Shown here: positions 32,101 through 41,014 of the stretch, piece by piece
Layout of the letters: every line of letters starts with the position of its first letter
Numbering within the stretch: the stretch's first letter is position 1
Source: Dermacentor variabilis
Taxonomy: Eukaryota > Arthropoda > Arachnida > Ixodida > Ixodidae
NCBI RefSeq assembly: GCF_050947875.1
Contig: NC_134572.1
Location: 161,159,105 to 161,223,104 of the forward strand
DNA length: 64,000 bases
Direction: 5' to 3'
Notes under the pieces: generated by a model
What the model saw: only the letters and a program-made list of their open reading frames with translations
The model's database searches: none
Told to the model about the DNA's origin: nothing
Translations under genes and position numbers: made by a program

Positions 32101-33317
32101 TGTGTGGCGGCGAGGTAGTCGGCGATATCGCGAGGTCGTTCGCCAATCTGTGGTCGCGGCGCGTTAACGGCGAACCCTCGGAGTCCCATCTCCCGGTATG
32201 GGCATCGGCGGTAGATGTGCCAGGCTTCTCCGCAGTGATAGCAAAGTGGGTGGTGGTCGGGGGTGCGCCAAACGTAAGTCTTCCTCGCGTAGGTGCGCTG
32301 GGCGACGGGTGGCCGTGCTGGTGGCGGCGGACGACGGAATTGCGGCGTTGCAGGGCCCTGGCGTTGTCCTGGAGGGGGACCTTGACGGCGGGCGACGGCG
32401 GCGTATGTCATCGCTTGCGGCTGAGGCGGCGGCGATTCAGGGGCTACTCCGAGTTGTTGTTGGAGCTCTTCACGTACGACGTCGGCAATCGAAGCCACTT
32501 GAGGCTGTGATGACGGGAACAGCTTCTGTAGCTCCTCCCGCACGACCGCTCGGATAGTCTCGCGCAGGTCGGCGGTGGCCAGTGACTGAACTCCGGCGTA
32601 GCTTGTTGAATTCGTGCGGCGGTTGAATTGCCGGTTCCGCTTTTCCAGTGTCTTCTCGATGCTGGTGGCCTCGCGAAGAAACTCGTCGACAGTCTTCGGT
32701 GGGCTTCGTACCATACCGGCGAAAAGTTCCCCCTTTACACCACGCATCAGTAGCCGGACTTTCTTTTCCTCTGACATTTCCGGGTCGGCGTGGCGGAATA
32801 GGCGGCTCATTTCTTCTGTAAAAATTGCGGTCGTTTCAATAGGCAGCTGCACTCGGGTTTCTAGTAGTGCTTGTGCTCGTTCTCGGCGTACGACGCTTGT
32901 GAAGGTCTGCAGGAAGCCGCTTCGGAAAAGGTCCCACGGCGTCAAGGTGGCTTCTCGATTCTCGAACCACGTCCTGGCGGCGTCCTCCAAGGCGAAATAG
33001 ACATGACGCAGTTTGTCGTCGCTGTTCCAGCTGTTGAATGCGGCGACCCTCTCATACGTCTCGAGCCAGGTTTCCGGGTCCTCGAATGTTGAACCGCGGA
33101 ACGTTGGAGGCTCCCTGGGCGGCTGCAGCACGATGGGGGACGCTGGGGCTGCCATTGGGGTTTCCTTGCCCACAATCTTCTTGGTCTTCTCAGGTAGGAG
33201 TCCGTGCTCCGGGGGCAGCTGTTGAAGACGGCGGCTTGCTCGATGTTCCGGGACGGCGCTGGTGTTGTCTTTGCGGTCCGGGCTTGGATTACGGCTTGTC
33301 GGGGGCGTCCGGTACAT
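31983..33317 (-). CDS. G2-1 gag polyprotein
   Basis: 444 codons starting MYRTPPTSRNPSP, with the start chosen 24 bases after the 5' LTR because the frame upstream runs into the LTR. Capsid-like region: PREPPTFRGSTFEDPETWLE and LRHVYFALEDAARTWFENRE. A long MTYAAVARRQGPP..Pro-rich segment leads to the zinc knuckle CYHCGEAWHIYRRC (complete CCHC). Gag would package element RNA in a virus-like particle in the cytoplasm. It overlaps the protease frame. Confidence 0.9.
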   Translation of the reverse strand: MYRTPPTSRNPSPDRKDNTSAVPEHRASRRLQQLPPEHGLLPEKTKKIVGKETPMAAPASPIVLQPPREPPTFRGSTFEDPETWLETYERVAAFNSWNSDDKLRHVYFALEDAARTWFENREATLTPWDLFRSGFLQTFTSVVRRERAQALLETRVQLPIETTAIFTEEMSRLFRHADPEMSEEKKVRLLMRGVKGELFAGMVRSPPKTVDEFLREATSIEKTLEKRNRQFNRRTNSTSYAGVQSLATADLRETIRAVVREELQKLFPSSQPQVASIADVVREELQQQLGVAPESPPPQPQAMTYAAVARRQGPPPGQRQGPATPQFRRPPPPARPPVAQRTYARKTYVWRTPDHHPLCYHCGEAWHIYRRCPYREMGLRGFAVNAPRPQIGERPRDIADYLAATQWNPRRPSRSPSPGRYLSPQRRPYTGPARGRSASPYLEN

Positions 33318-33340
33318 GTACGTAAAGCACCTCCACCAGA

Positions 33341-33756
33341 TGTCACGTGGTGGTGACGTTAAGAACACAGTAACAATACTGTGAAAGGCAAAGCTAGATT
33401 TTTATTGGGCGAACCTGTGCCCACAAAACAAGCTACACTTATAGCACAACGAAAGCGGCGAACACAGTCGGCGATCGTCGAAAATCTGATCTGCGGGTCA
33501 AGCGCGTCGGCTTTTATAGAGCAGTCGTCGAATGTTCCAGACTAATCGTTCGGACCCGCGTGCCTTCCACAAAGTTGTACACCATTCGCGTCAGGTGATG
33601 AAATCAGATAACAAGTCTCGGCGACAACAGACAGCGGATATAAGCATCGATAACTTTCCAGAACCTTCGGATACATGCAGGCGCGTCCCATGCTGTGCGA
33701 TTACATTTGTTAGGCGGCGAAACATGGTTGCCCGATAAAAATAAGTACACGTGTCA
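33341..33756 (-). repeat. 5' LTR of G2-1
   Basis: 416 bp, TG/CA ends, with U3 to the right and U5 to the left on the + strand. TATAAAA (33512-33518) and AATAAA (33401-33406) lie in transcription order on the minus strand. Following it on the internal side is TC then TGGTGGAGGTGC, the putative primer-binding site. Confidence 0.92.
33512..33518 (-). promoter_or_regulatory. TATA box of the G2-1 5' LTR
   Basis: TATAAAA followed by GCCGACGCG on the minus strand, about 240 bases inside the LTR from its U3 end. It is conserved in the other G2 LTRs at the same place, with small changes in G2-2. Confidence 0.65.
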
Positions 33757-33760
33757 ATAC

Positions 33761-34409
33761 CGTGTCAAGATTGGAGAGACAGTCGGAATTGGCGAAGAGA
33801 CAGCCCACATTAGAATCTGACAGACCGCCGGCCTTTATAACAAAATATTCTAATGCACTCCCAAACATAAACAACATCCTAAGAAAATACCACCCAATAT
33901 TATCAAGTAACGAGCGTTTGCGAAAAGCATTCCCGGATGTACCAAGGGCTACCTATCGCCGGAACAAGGACTTTAAAGACATGTTAGTGCACGCAAAAGT
34001 CAGCCAACAGCATTCCCACGTAATAACAGCATGTTGTCGCCCTAGGTGCAAAACCTGCAGGCACCTTCAACGTTACATTAAAATTAAAAGTAGCGCAAAT
34101 AGTTACACACATGAAGTCAAATCTAGCTTGACTTGTACAGGTTCGGATGTGATTTATATGGTTGAATGTTCCTTCTGTAAAAAACAATATATCGGTGAAA
34201 CAGGACAATCAACGAACGTCAGATTAAACCGACATCGCGCGGACACAGCTAAAAAGCTTCCCAAAGCCGTCACCGAGCATTTCAACCAACCAGGTCATAA
34301 CGTTGATGAACTATACTCTACATCTTACAGTCAAATTTCTGTTCTAAACGAGAAAGAACATACAGAGAATGATACCTTATCCATAAGTGCAAGACATTGC
34401 AACCCATAG
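33761..34409 (+). pseudogene. Penelope copy B: C-terminal RT tail and GIY-YIG endonuclease
   Basis: Continues copy B after G2-1. It reads SRLERQSELAK..LESDRPPAFI, LPNINNILRKYHPIL, the Cys cluster CCRPRCKTCRH, then VIYMVECSFCKKQYIGETGQ and NVRLNRHRAD, which carry the Tyr and the Y-I-G and Arg of a GIY-YIG nuclease. It ends with a stop at 34409. This part is fully open over 215 codons. The RT half is truncated and interrupted. Confidence 0.88.
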
Positions 34410-34412
34410 GCA

Positions 34413-34886
34413 TAAACGTTTCAAAGGCAGCTTTAGAATCTATTCGCTATGGTAAACTTCCAGGTATAGGCAACAACCCTTAGCTTGACTTCTTGGCGTA
34501 TCCTCCCTTCTTGTTTTTCCCATTCCTTTCCTTTCCTTTTTTTTTATCAGCCGGCGTGTCAGACGCCATTGACACGCCGGCTAACGCGCGTGCGTTGACA
34601 GACCGGGGTGGGGTGCGGGGGGGGGGGGGGGGTTCCCTGGCTTTGACCTTGTACACAGGGTTCCTTTACTCTCAATTCGACATGCTAACACATTTTCCCT
34701 TGTTTCCGCATCCTCCCTCCTTACACCCTCTCCCCTTTAGAAGAACCCCACCTATATATACTGTGTAGAGGAAAGCATACGTCGCCTTGAAAAAGACAAG
34801 TCCACTTGTCGAAACGTTGGCTCCTGCATTCACCTTTTTCGCGTTTTGCTCATCGTCTTGAATTTCTATCTCCCGCATTCGCCGTC
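34413..34886 (+). repeat. 3' terminal region of Penelope copy B with hairpin and hammerhead-like motif
   Basis: Contains CCGGCGTGTCA...TGACACGCCGG (about 34553-34581, 11-bp perfect stem), a run of about 17 G at 34617-34633, and at about 34785-34820 CTTGAAAAAGACAAGTCC followed by ACTTGTCGAAACG, a GACAAGT/ACTTGTC stem flanked by hammerhead-like core sequences. Both features recur in copy A. Confidence 0.62.
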
Positions 34887-34897
34887 TTTACTATGTG

Positions 34898-35640
34898 CGT
34901 GTAATTCGGAATGTACCGTTGACAGTACCCCACAAGTGTAAAAAATAAACGAATGTCTGCTTTCGTGCGCGGCTGTTGAAATTCTCCAATCATAGCTGTT
35001 TTCAGCTAGGCCGGCCCTCTCGTGCCCTGACCGACAAGATGACCCACATAAACAACCTGCGAGCAGCCAAATCTACACTTTTCCGCTTTCATCGCTCAGT
35101 GGGCTTCCCTCACCCGTGAGAATACCTGCTTGAGGTGCGATACGTGTTGTTCCCAGCTGTCCGGAAAAATTGCTACATCATCAAGATATGGCAAGGCGAA
35201 CTATTGCAAGTCTTTAGGACAATATCCATTACCTTAGAGAACCTAAACGACGCATTCTTCAGCCCGAAGCTGAGGGCGAAAAGTGCCTACAGGTGCGATG
35301 AATGCGGCATAGCGACTGGCACTTTCTGAAAGGGGAACTTGCCAGTACCCCCGCACGAGATCTATATATGAAATGTATTTAGCAGCGCTAACTCTTTCAA
35401 TTCGTTCCTGAATGTTGGGTATCGGGTACAGCTGATCCCTAGTGGTGGCATTTAACTTCCTGTAGTCAACACACGGACGAGGGTCCTTGTTAGGGGTTTC
35501 TACCAGTATTAGCGGTGACCTGTAGTCACTCTCAGCAGGCTCAATAACTCCCAACCCTAGCAAGCGCTGTATCTCTGCCTCCATAATTTCTCTCTGTTGT
35601 GGAGACACCCTGTAACGCTTTCACCTTACGGGTTCTGTTG
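34898..35640 (-). pseudogene. G4 reverse transcriptase
   Basis: Minus strand: ELTSTEPV and YRVSPQQREIMEAEI, then GVIEPAESDYRSPLILVETP, CVDYRKLNATTRDQLYPIP, SYIDLVRGYWQVPL and, after a frameshift, LPYLDDVAIF (catalytic YLDD intact, near 35176-35190) and a LGHV-less tail to RYIPNYTHIV at the Penelope edge. It lies downstream of the integrase, the reverse of normal Ty3/gypsy order. Confidence 0.82.
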
Positions 35641-36719
35641 ATGTCAGCTCTATTTTATGCATTAGTTCGGTTCTACCAGGACGATCCCTGAATCTGTCGA
35701 GATATTCTCCCAACATCCCTTTAACTCATCTAGCTGTTCGGTTCTGAGAGCGTGCGAGCTTACCGAATGTTTTACCCCTTCTTCCATGCTGATTTCAGAG
35801 TTGGAGTTCACCTTATACTCATTAAACTAGTTACTAGTGTCATCCTGCTACTTGATGGTACAGTTAACGACTCCGATCCACTCTACGCACGGTCTCATCA
35901 AATTGCAGTGGTATATCCCCACCTCCCTCCTGTGACCGGGCATTTTCAGAGCATAGTTAGTATCTGAAAGTTTGTGCAACACTTTAGCGGGCCCGCCCCA
36001 GTGAACTTCAAGCTTGTTCTTTCTTGAAGGTTTGCGGATCATTACCTGGTCTCCGGCGTTAAACGTGCGAAGCCTCGCATCCTTGTCGTAATATAACTTG
36101 GCGTTCTTTTGAGCTACTCCCATGTTCTTTTCGACTAGTTCTTAGGTTGCGCTTAGCCGTTCCAGCAGATTTACCACGTATTCTACCATTGTTAGACTAT
36201 CTCCTCTTTACTCCCACATTTCTTTTAACATTGTCAGTGGAGAACGGAGTGCCCTCCCATACACTACTTCTGCTGGCGAGAACCCTGTAGCCTCATGAGG
36301 AACCGTTTGCAAAGCAAACAAAGTTGCCGGCAGACAGTTCTCCCAGTCCTCCTTGTGCTCGTAACAGAGTGCCCGGAAAACTGGCTCACGCACTGAATGC
36401 CACCTCTCTACACTATTTGACTGAGGGTGATAGACGGAACTGTATATCATCTTTACCCCGCACTTTTGTGAGAATATAGAACTCAGTGAGCTGGTGAATT
36501 CTGGCCATAGATCCGCCTGAATTACGGCTGGATACCCAACTCGTGCAAATACCGTCAAAAGCGCGTCTGCTACTTCAGTGGAGCTGAGCTATTTCAAAGG
36601 GATTGCTTCTGGAAACTTTGTAGCCGGACACAGCATGGTAAACAAGTACCGGTACCCCAACTTTGTCTTTGCTAGAGGCCCTACTGTGTCTATCACAAGT
36701 CCTCTGAAAGGTTCTCTTA
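35641..36719 (-). pseudogene. G4 integrase core and C-terminal domain
   Basis: Segments: GLVIDTVGPLAKTK.GYRYLFTML (first Asp), VIQADLWPEFTS (second acidic region, normally D-x-G), YHPQSNSVERWH (catalytic Glu), LQTVPHEATGFSPAEVVYGRAL (36208-36558) and the SH3-like GDQVMIRKPSRKNKLEVHWGG with VGIYHCNLMRP (35848-36123). The C-terminal end runs directly into the linker of RT. Stops separate the blocks. Confidence 0.82.
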
Positions 36720-36723
36720 TTAA

Positions 36724-38230
36724 AGGGCCCCTGAAACGGTTCGGACAAATTTTGTAGACGCGTAGGGTTCAGCTTAGGTAGAACATTCGCACCACAATTT
36801 AAGTGAAGCGTTACGTATTAATGGAGCTACAAGCGATTAGAAGTTACCCTCCTCCCTAGCCATGCTTTTCCTCCTCAACTCGTTCGCCGAGCGAGCGGGG
36901 CTAAGCTCCGCCTTCACTGGTTCAGCGTCACGATGCGACGTCACATGGTCCACTTCCGGTTGTTTTGAAGCCCGCCCGCGCGAGACCTCTCCGCTAGCCG
37001 CTTGGCCGTCGACCCCAAGCGAGAGCTATCGAAGCAGCGTGCGTTGCGAGCATTCTGTCGTAGCGCCGAACATGTCTGGTATTCCGTTAACCACACACTA
37101 GCGGTAACCACAGGCAAGCTGGTCATTTCGGCAAATGACTGAAGGCATAAACTCAAGCTGATGAAGGAACTTTAGCGTAGACGTACGTGAGCGGCCTGAT
37201 CGGTCTGCACGGTCCATACACTTGTTGGCGCAGCGCTTAAACAGCCAAACACAGCGCTAATATTGCTCTAACCAAGTGTAAAACATTTTAAACATTTATA
37301 AAAACAACGTCTTGATGATTACACTCCTGCGAAAAATACACACCAGCAACAAAGAAGAATACACTTCTTGCTGCTACTGTGTATGGTTGAGCTCTGTGCC
37401 ACCAGGTGGCTGCACCGTGCAGACCATTCACATTTGCCCTTCTGCTCATCTCGTGGGTCATCCCGTTACGGCACAGTCAAGCGGCCAAACCATGGCCAAA
37501 CTCTGTCCCCTTGCGCTTGCGTTTGCCCTAATACCGGACTCGCGAAACGCTATTGCGTTAGTAATCTTGCGGTGTAAAGTGACGGCCACAAACGCGCAAA
37601 TCCTGGCGCCGATCGGATAGCGGCAGTCCGATGCCCAGCAGCCAGTTCGCTCGTACGCTGCCTTGCAGAGGGACACGATGTCGCAGCATGACACATTGCC
37701 ACTCGCTACGTTTGCAGTCCACAAGGCAACAAAGTCGAATCATAGTGCTCGCGAAAAGACTGAGACCGATTCTGACCGCGGAGCTCTCGACAAAATGGAG
37801 TACGTTGTAACACAAGCAGACGACACTTGCTGTGTGCCGGAAGTGCTCAAGTATACTGAAAAATTATTCTTGTGCATTCTCTTTATGTTACTTTCTTTTC
37901 ATAAAAACAAATTAGCTAACATTCCAACTATTATGAAGATCATTTGTTTACCATAAAGTTGAAAAAATTATCGATCACGCGCCCTTGTCAGCCAATCGGA
38001 TAGCTCGCCCCACTGACGTCATATGGGTGATTTCGGTCATATGGGTAGGAGCGGCTTAAAATTCCGCCGAGCACTGTGCTGCGATCGGCAGCGATGTGCA
38101 TTTTTAAAACCTTATAATAAATTACACGCTTTACGTGGGGCACTTAGATGTGTCAATTAATGATCAGAAGGACCTACTCTAACGACTCAGTACGTTTGTA
38201 GAAAATCGTCAAAAGCGTTTCAGGGTCCCT
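36724..38230. mobile_element. Non-autonomous DNA transposon with TTAA duplication (piggyBac-like ends)
   Basis: 1507 bp between TTAA sites (36720-36723 and 38231-38234). Terminal inverted repeats start AGGGCCCCTGAAACGG on the left and AGGGACCCTGAAACGC on the right (complement). No transposase was recognised. Overlapping frames of up to about 100 codons have no motif. It interrupts the G4 integrase between the zinc-binding domain and the core. Confidence 0.72.
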
Positions 38231-38234
38231 TTAA

Positions 38235-38700
38235 GGGCACTACCTTTAGTGGAGCTTTCCATGTTTCTTCTGGTTTGCCAGAGCGCTGGCAGGCGTCGCA
38301 TGATCTTACAAAGTTTTCTGCGTCTTTGAAACAGCCATGCCAGTAGTATTCCATAAGCAATCTTTCCTTTGATTTGTTTATGTCTAGGTGGCCAGACCAC
38401 CCATTTCCATGACATAGACTTAAAAGGTGCTCTCTGTACTTAGTAGGTACGACTAGCTGATCTAGAATCCTACCGTTTCGGTCTCTGTAGTGCCGATACA
38501 ACAATCCTCCTCTCTCATGTATCATCACGTTGCGCCCAGCAATGCCTTCTTTAGCTGCGTGATACAATTTAGCTAAGCTGTCATTATTCTTTTGCTCGGC
38601 TGCCATTGACTCTCTGTCCACACGTAATAGTTGATCAAAGTTCTTTGAGGCCGGTGATAGTAACGACCTTCTCTCACTTGCGATTGCGCCAGCTGGCTTT
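38235..38700 (-). pseudogene. G4 integrase zinc-binding N-terminal domain
   Basis: Frame 38220-38621 reads GLLYRHYRDRNGRILDQLVVP, REHLLSLCHGNGWSGHLDINKSKERL, YYWHGCFKDAENFVRSCDACQRSGKP. These are the H-x-H and C-x2-C of the HHCC integrase zinc finger. It continues across the TTAA element into the core at 36719. Confidence 0.85.
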
Positions 38701-39340
38701 TCCTGCAGGCGTGAACTTCGACACCCTAGTCATCCGTTCTCATTGAGCTGGTCAGCTGGCAGGCTTTCGTCAACCGTTTTTTCGTCCCTCGAGCCTAGCT
38801 CCGATTCGGTTACTGAAGTTACCTCTTTTGCTATTTCTACTGGAGCAGCTTTTGCATTTTCAGCCGAAAGCGACTCGATTTTACGAGCTTGGCCTCGCGT
38901 CAACGCCTGTACTACGCCCTCTCACAGTTTAAGCCTTTTGTCGCGCAGTAACCGATCCAACAGATTCGAAAAAATGTAAGGGTACTGCAGCGACAAAAAT
39001 TTGGAAACTGCAGACTCGGTCACTAGCTCCCTGAATGGTCCACTGATTTTGACTTCAGCCATGGGCAGACACAAGCTGTGTTCTTCTACAACCTGTTTGC
39101 TCCATGCAACTTCTCCCGTGAAGTCACCTACTATCACGTAAGACGGATGGACAATGTCCATAGTGGCGGCACTGCCAGGTAGCACCCGGCAAGGTTTGCG
39201 ATTACCTTCCAGGTAGTGAAGATATGGGCTTAAAAGTTCCCTATTCTCGTCTTTTTCGTCCACATAGGAGAAAACTACGCTATACCTGCCGCAGTTTACA
39301 GCGATATGTACGAGTCTGTGGCACGTACAGCAGCAGATTA
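38701..39340 (-). pseudogene. G4 zinc knuckle and protease-like domain
   Basis: Near 39300-39350 a CCHC knuckle (CCTCHRLVHIAVNC) is readable. Then 38922-39263 has PCRVLPGSAATMDIVHPSYVIVGDFTGEV and SLCLPMAEVKISGPF. From memory of related tick elements the second residue pair of the active site is D-T-A-A. Here it reads G-S-A-A, so the catalytic Asp seems lost. The segment 38752-38934 is duplicated in inverted form inside gag (40271-40453). Confidence 0.65.
38752..38934 (+). repeat. 183-bp segment with an inverted copy at 40271-40453
   Basis: The + strand here and the minus strand at 40271-40453 share TCAGCTGGCAGGC...CTCACAGTTTAAGC over the same length with few changes. In the standing element this belongs between protease and integrase. 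Confidence 0.88.
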
Positions 39341-39955
39341 GCCTATAAGATTAGAACGTCCTTTTTTGCACTTTTTGTGTGGTTTCCCCGTTTGATTTCT
39401 CCTCGTTCTTTTCTGAGGGCTTTTCCTCCCCACGTACAGGCCACGGTCGTCTAGCCTTCGGATCCTTTCTGAACGGAAATAATTTCGGCGGTCCATTTCG
39501 GCCGTCGCAATTTCCGTCCTCGGCGTTCAGCTTTCTACGCGTTGCGTATTCTTCGGCTAATTCAGCCGCCCTTTCCACAGGGTTTACATTTCCTCTGTCT
39601 TGAACCCACAGCTTCACATATTGTGGGATGCATCTGTAAAAATGCTCTAGACACATGCATTCAATAATCATGCATCAGCTCTCATACGCTTCCGCGCTTT
39701 TAAACCACTCGACTAGGTTGGCCTTTAAGCTATATGCAAACTCCGGATATCCCTCGCTATCCTTCTTGCCTGTGCTTATAAACCTTTGAAGAAAACTTCG
39801 GCTGACAGGCGGTACTTTTTCAAAAGACTAGTCTTAACTTTCGCTTAATCATATGCATCCTGCGTACCGATTCTGACGATTACTTCCGCAACCTCACACG
39901 GCAACATAGACAGCAACCGCTGTGGCTATGTACTCGGAACTAAGTTAATCTTCTT

Positions 39956-40241
39956 GCAACTAATTTCAAAATTTCCCAGGAACAAGCCTACGTAGTTCCC
40001 GACCTCAAATGGCTTTAACAGCCCGTCAATGCTGTATGATGCTGCCTCACTTGATCGTCCCAGAGCCCCTTCACTTTCTTGAGACAACTCCAAACGTTTC
40101 CTTTCAAGGTCAAGTTGCATTTTTCTTCACTCGCGTTCCTCTCAGTCCCGTTTCTCTCTTTTCCTAAGCAGTTCCAACCCAATTTCAATATCCTCATCAC
40201 TAGCCTGTTCGAAATTAGCTGCAATAATTCCGATTTTAGCA
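39956..40241 (-). repeat. Direct repeat within G4 gag, first copy (partner 40452-40737)
   Basis: About 286 bp starting 'ctaatttcaaaatttccc' and ending 'tccgattttagc'. The second copy lies 496 bp downstream. Between them lies the 183-bp inverted copy of the protease-integrase linker plus a TAATAATAAT-rich stretch. Confidence 0.85.
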
Positions 40242-40270
40242 GCTAATTTATAATAATAATTATAATAATA

Positions 40271-40453
40271 GCTTAAACTGTGAGAGGGCGTAGTACAGGC
40301 GTTGACGCGAGGCCAAGCTCGTAAAATCGAGTCGCTTTCGGCTGAAAATCCAAAAGCTGCTCCAGCAGAAATAGCAAAAGAGGTAACTTCAGTAACCGAA
40401 TCGGAGCTAGGCTCGAGGGACGAAAAAACGGTTGACGAAAGCCTGCCAGCTGA
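40271..40453 (-). repeat. Inverted copy of 38752-38934 inserted in G4 gag
   Basis: Reads 'gcttaaactgtgagagggcg' to 'gcctgccagctga' on the + strand, the reverse complement of 38752-38934. It sits exactly at the junction with the second direct repeat (40452). Confidence 0.88.
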
Positions 40454-40737
40454 ACTAATTTCAAAATTTCCTAGGAACAAGCCTACGTAGTTCCCGACCT
40501 CAAATGGCTTTAACAGCCTGTCCATGCTGTATGATGCTGCCTCACTTGACCGTCCCAGAGCCCCTTCACTTTCTTGAGACAACTCCAAACGTTTCCTTTC
40601 AAGGTCAAGTTGCATTTTTCTTCACTCGCGTTCCTCTAAGTCCCGTTTCTCTCTTTTCCTAAGAAGTTCCAACCCAATTTCAGTATCCTCATCACTGGCC
40701 TGTTCCGAAATTAGCAGCAATAATTCCAATTTTAGCA
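40452..40737 (-). repeat. Direct repeat within G4 gag, second copy
   Basis: Matches 39956-40241 with few substitutions, for example ATGGACAGGCTG versus ATTGACGGGCTG on the minus strand. This copy is continuous with the gag start at about 40852 and is probably the original. Confidence 0.82.
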
Positions 40738-41014
40738 TTTCGTTCCGTACCTCTAGGCCCAGTTCCTCATCAACAATCAACAGTTCGTCTCTCAGCAGTG
40801 TCCTTAACTCCATGATTGCTGTTTTACTGCCTTGATCCTGCTCGCTACACATACCTAAGTAAACACAACCTAGCTAACAATCAACAATCCAGCTTCCCTA
40901 CTGTTCTAAACAGAAGCGCCACAAAATGAAGCCTAGAGAGTCAAAGCAAGAACCAAGCACTCACCGCACACACATCACCACGTCAAAATGTCCGTCTCAG
41001 CGATGTCAGCCAGT

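Larger units (their letters stand above)
27767..33756 (-). mobile_element. Ty3/gypsy LTR retrotransposon G2-1, nearly intact
   Basis: 5990 bp, with 415- and 416-bp LTRs that differ at only a handful of positions by eye. It is flanked by ATAC (27763-27766 and 33757-33760). It has a complete gag, a protease-RT-RNase H-integrase frame with one in-frame TGA, a primer site and a polypurine tract (AAGAGGGGGG). It is the youngest and innermost element of the nest and splits Penelope copy B. Catalytic RT motif YLED and the TGA suggest this copy is not itself active. Confidence 0.93.
24049..34886. mobile_element. Penelope-like element pair, head to head, with one target duplication
   Basis: Copy A (minus, 24049-about 27195) and copy B (plus, about 27196-34886 without G2-1) meet at their 5' ends. 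The outer borders are flanked by the exact 11-bp repeat TTTACTATGTG (24038-24048 and 34887-34897). The repeat lies in G4 RT-RNase H coding sequence and is single in the uninterrupted reading. This suggests the pair arrived as one unit. Both copies end in the same 3' region with a hairpin and a GAAAC-type motif. Confidence 0.82.
39341..40870 (-). pseudogene. G4 gag with SCAN-like region, rearranged
   Basis: Begins near 40852 (MCSEQDQGSKTAIMELRTLL..), a Glu/Leu-rich predicted coiled coil with LELLRKREKRDLEERE. A repeated block QLDLERKRLELSQESEGALG...LLKPFEVGNYVGLFLGNFE follows. After a broken stretch, 39351-39671 reads IIECMCLEHFYRCIPQYVKLW and NPVERAAELAEEYATRR, the pattern of SCAN/Gmr1-type gag. 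Frames are shifted and a 0.5-kb duplication with an inverted insert splits the block. Confidence 0.72.

Noticed and set aside
32198..32557. Plus-strand frames of 90-130 codons across 32198-33325
   Set aside because: They lie opposite the intact G2-1 gag, which explains the open frames.
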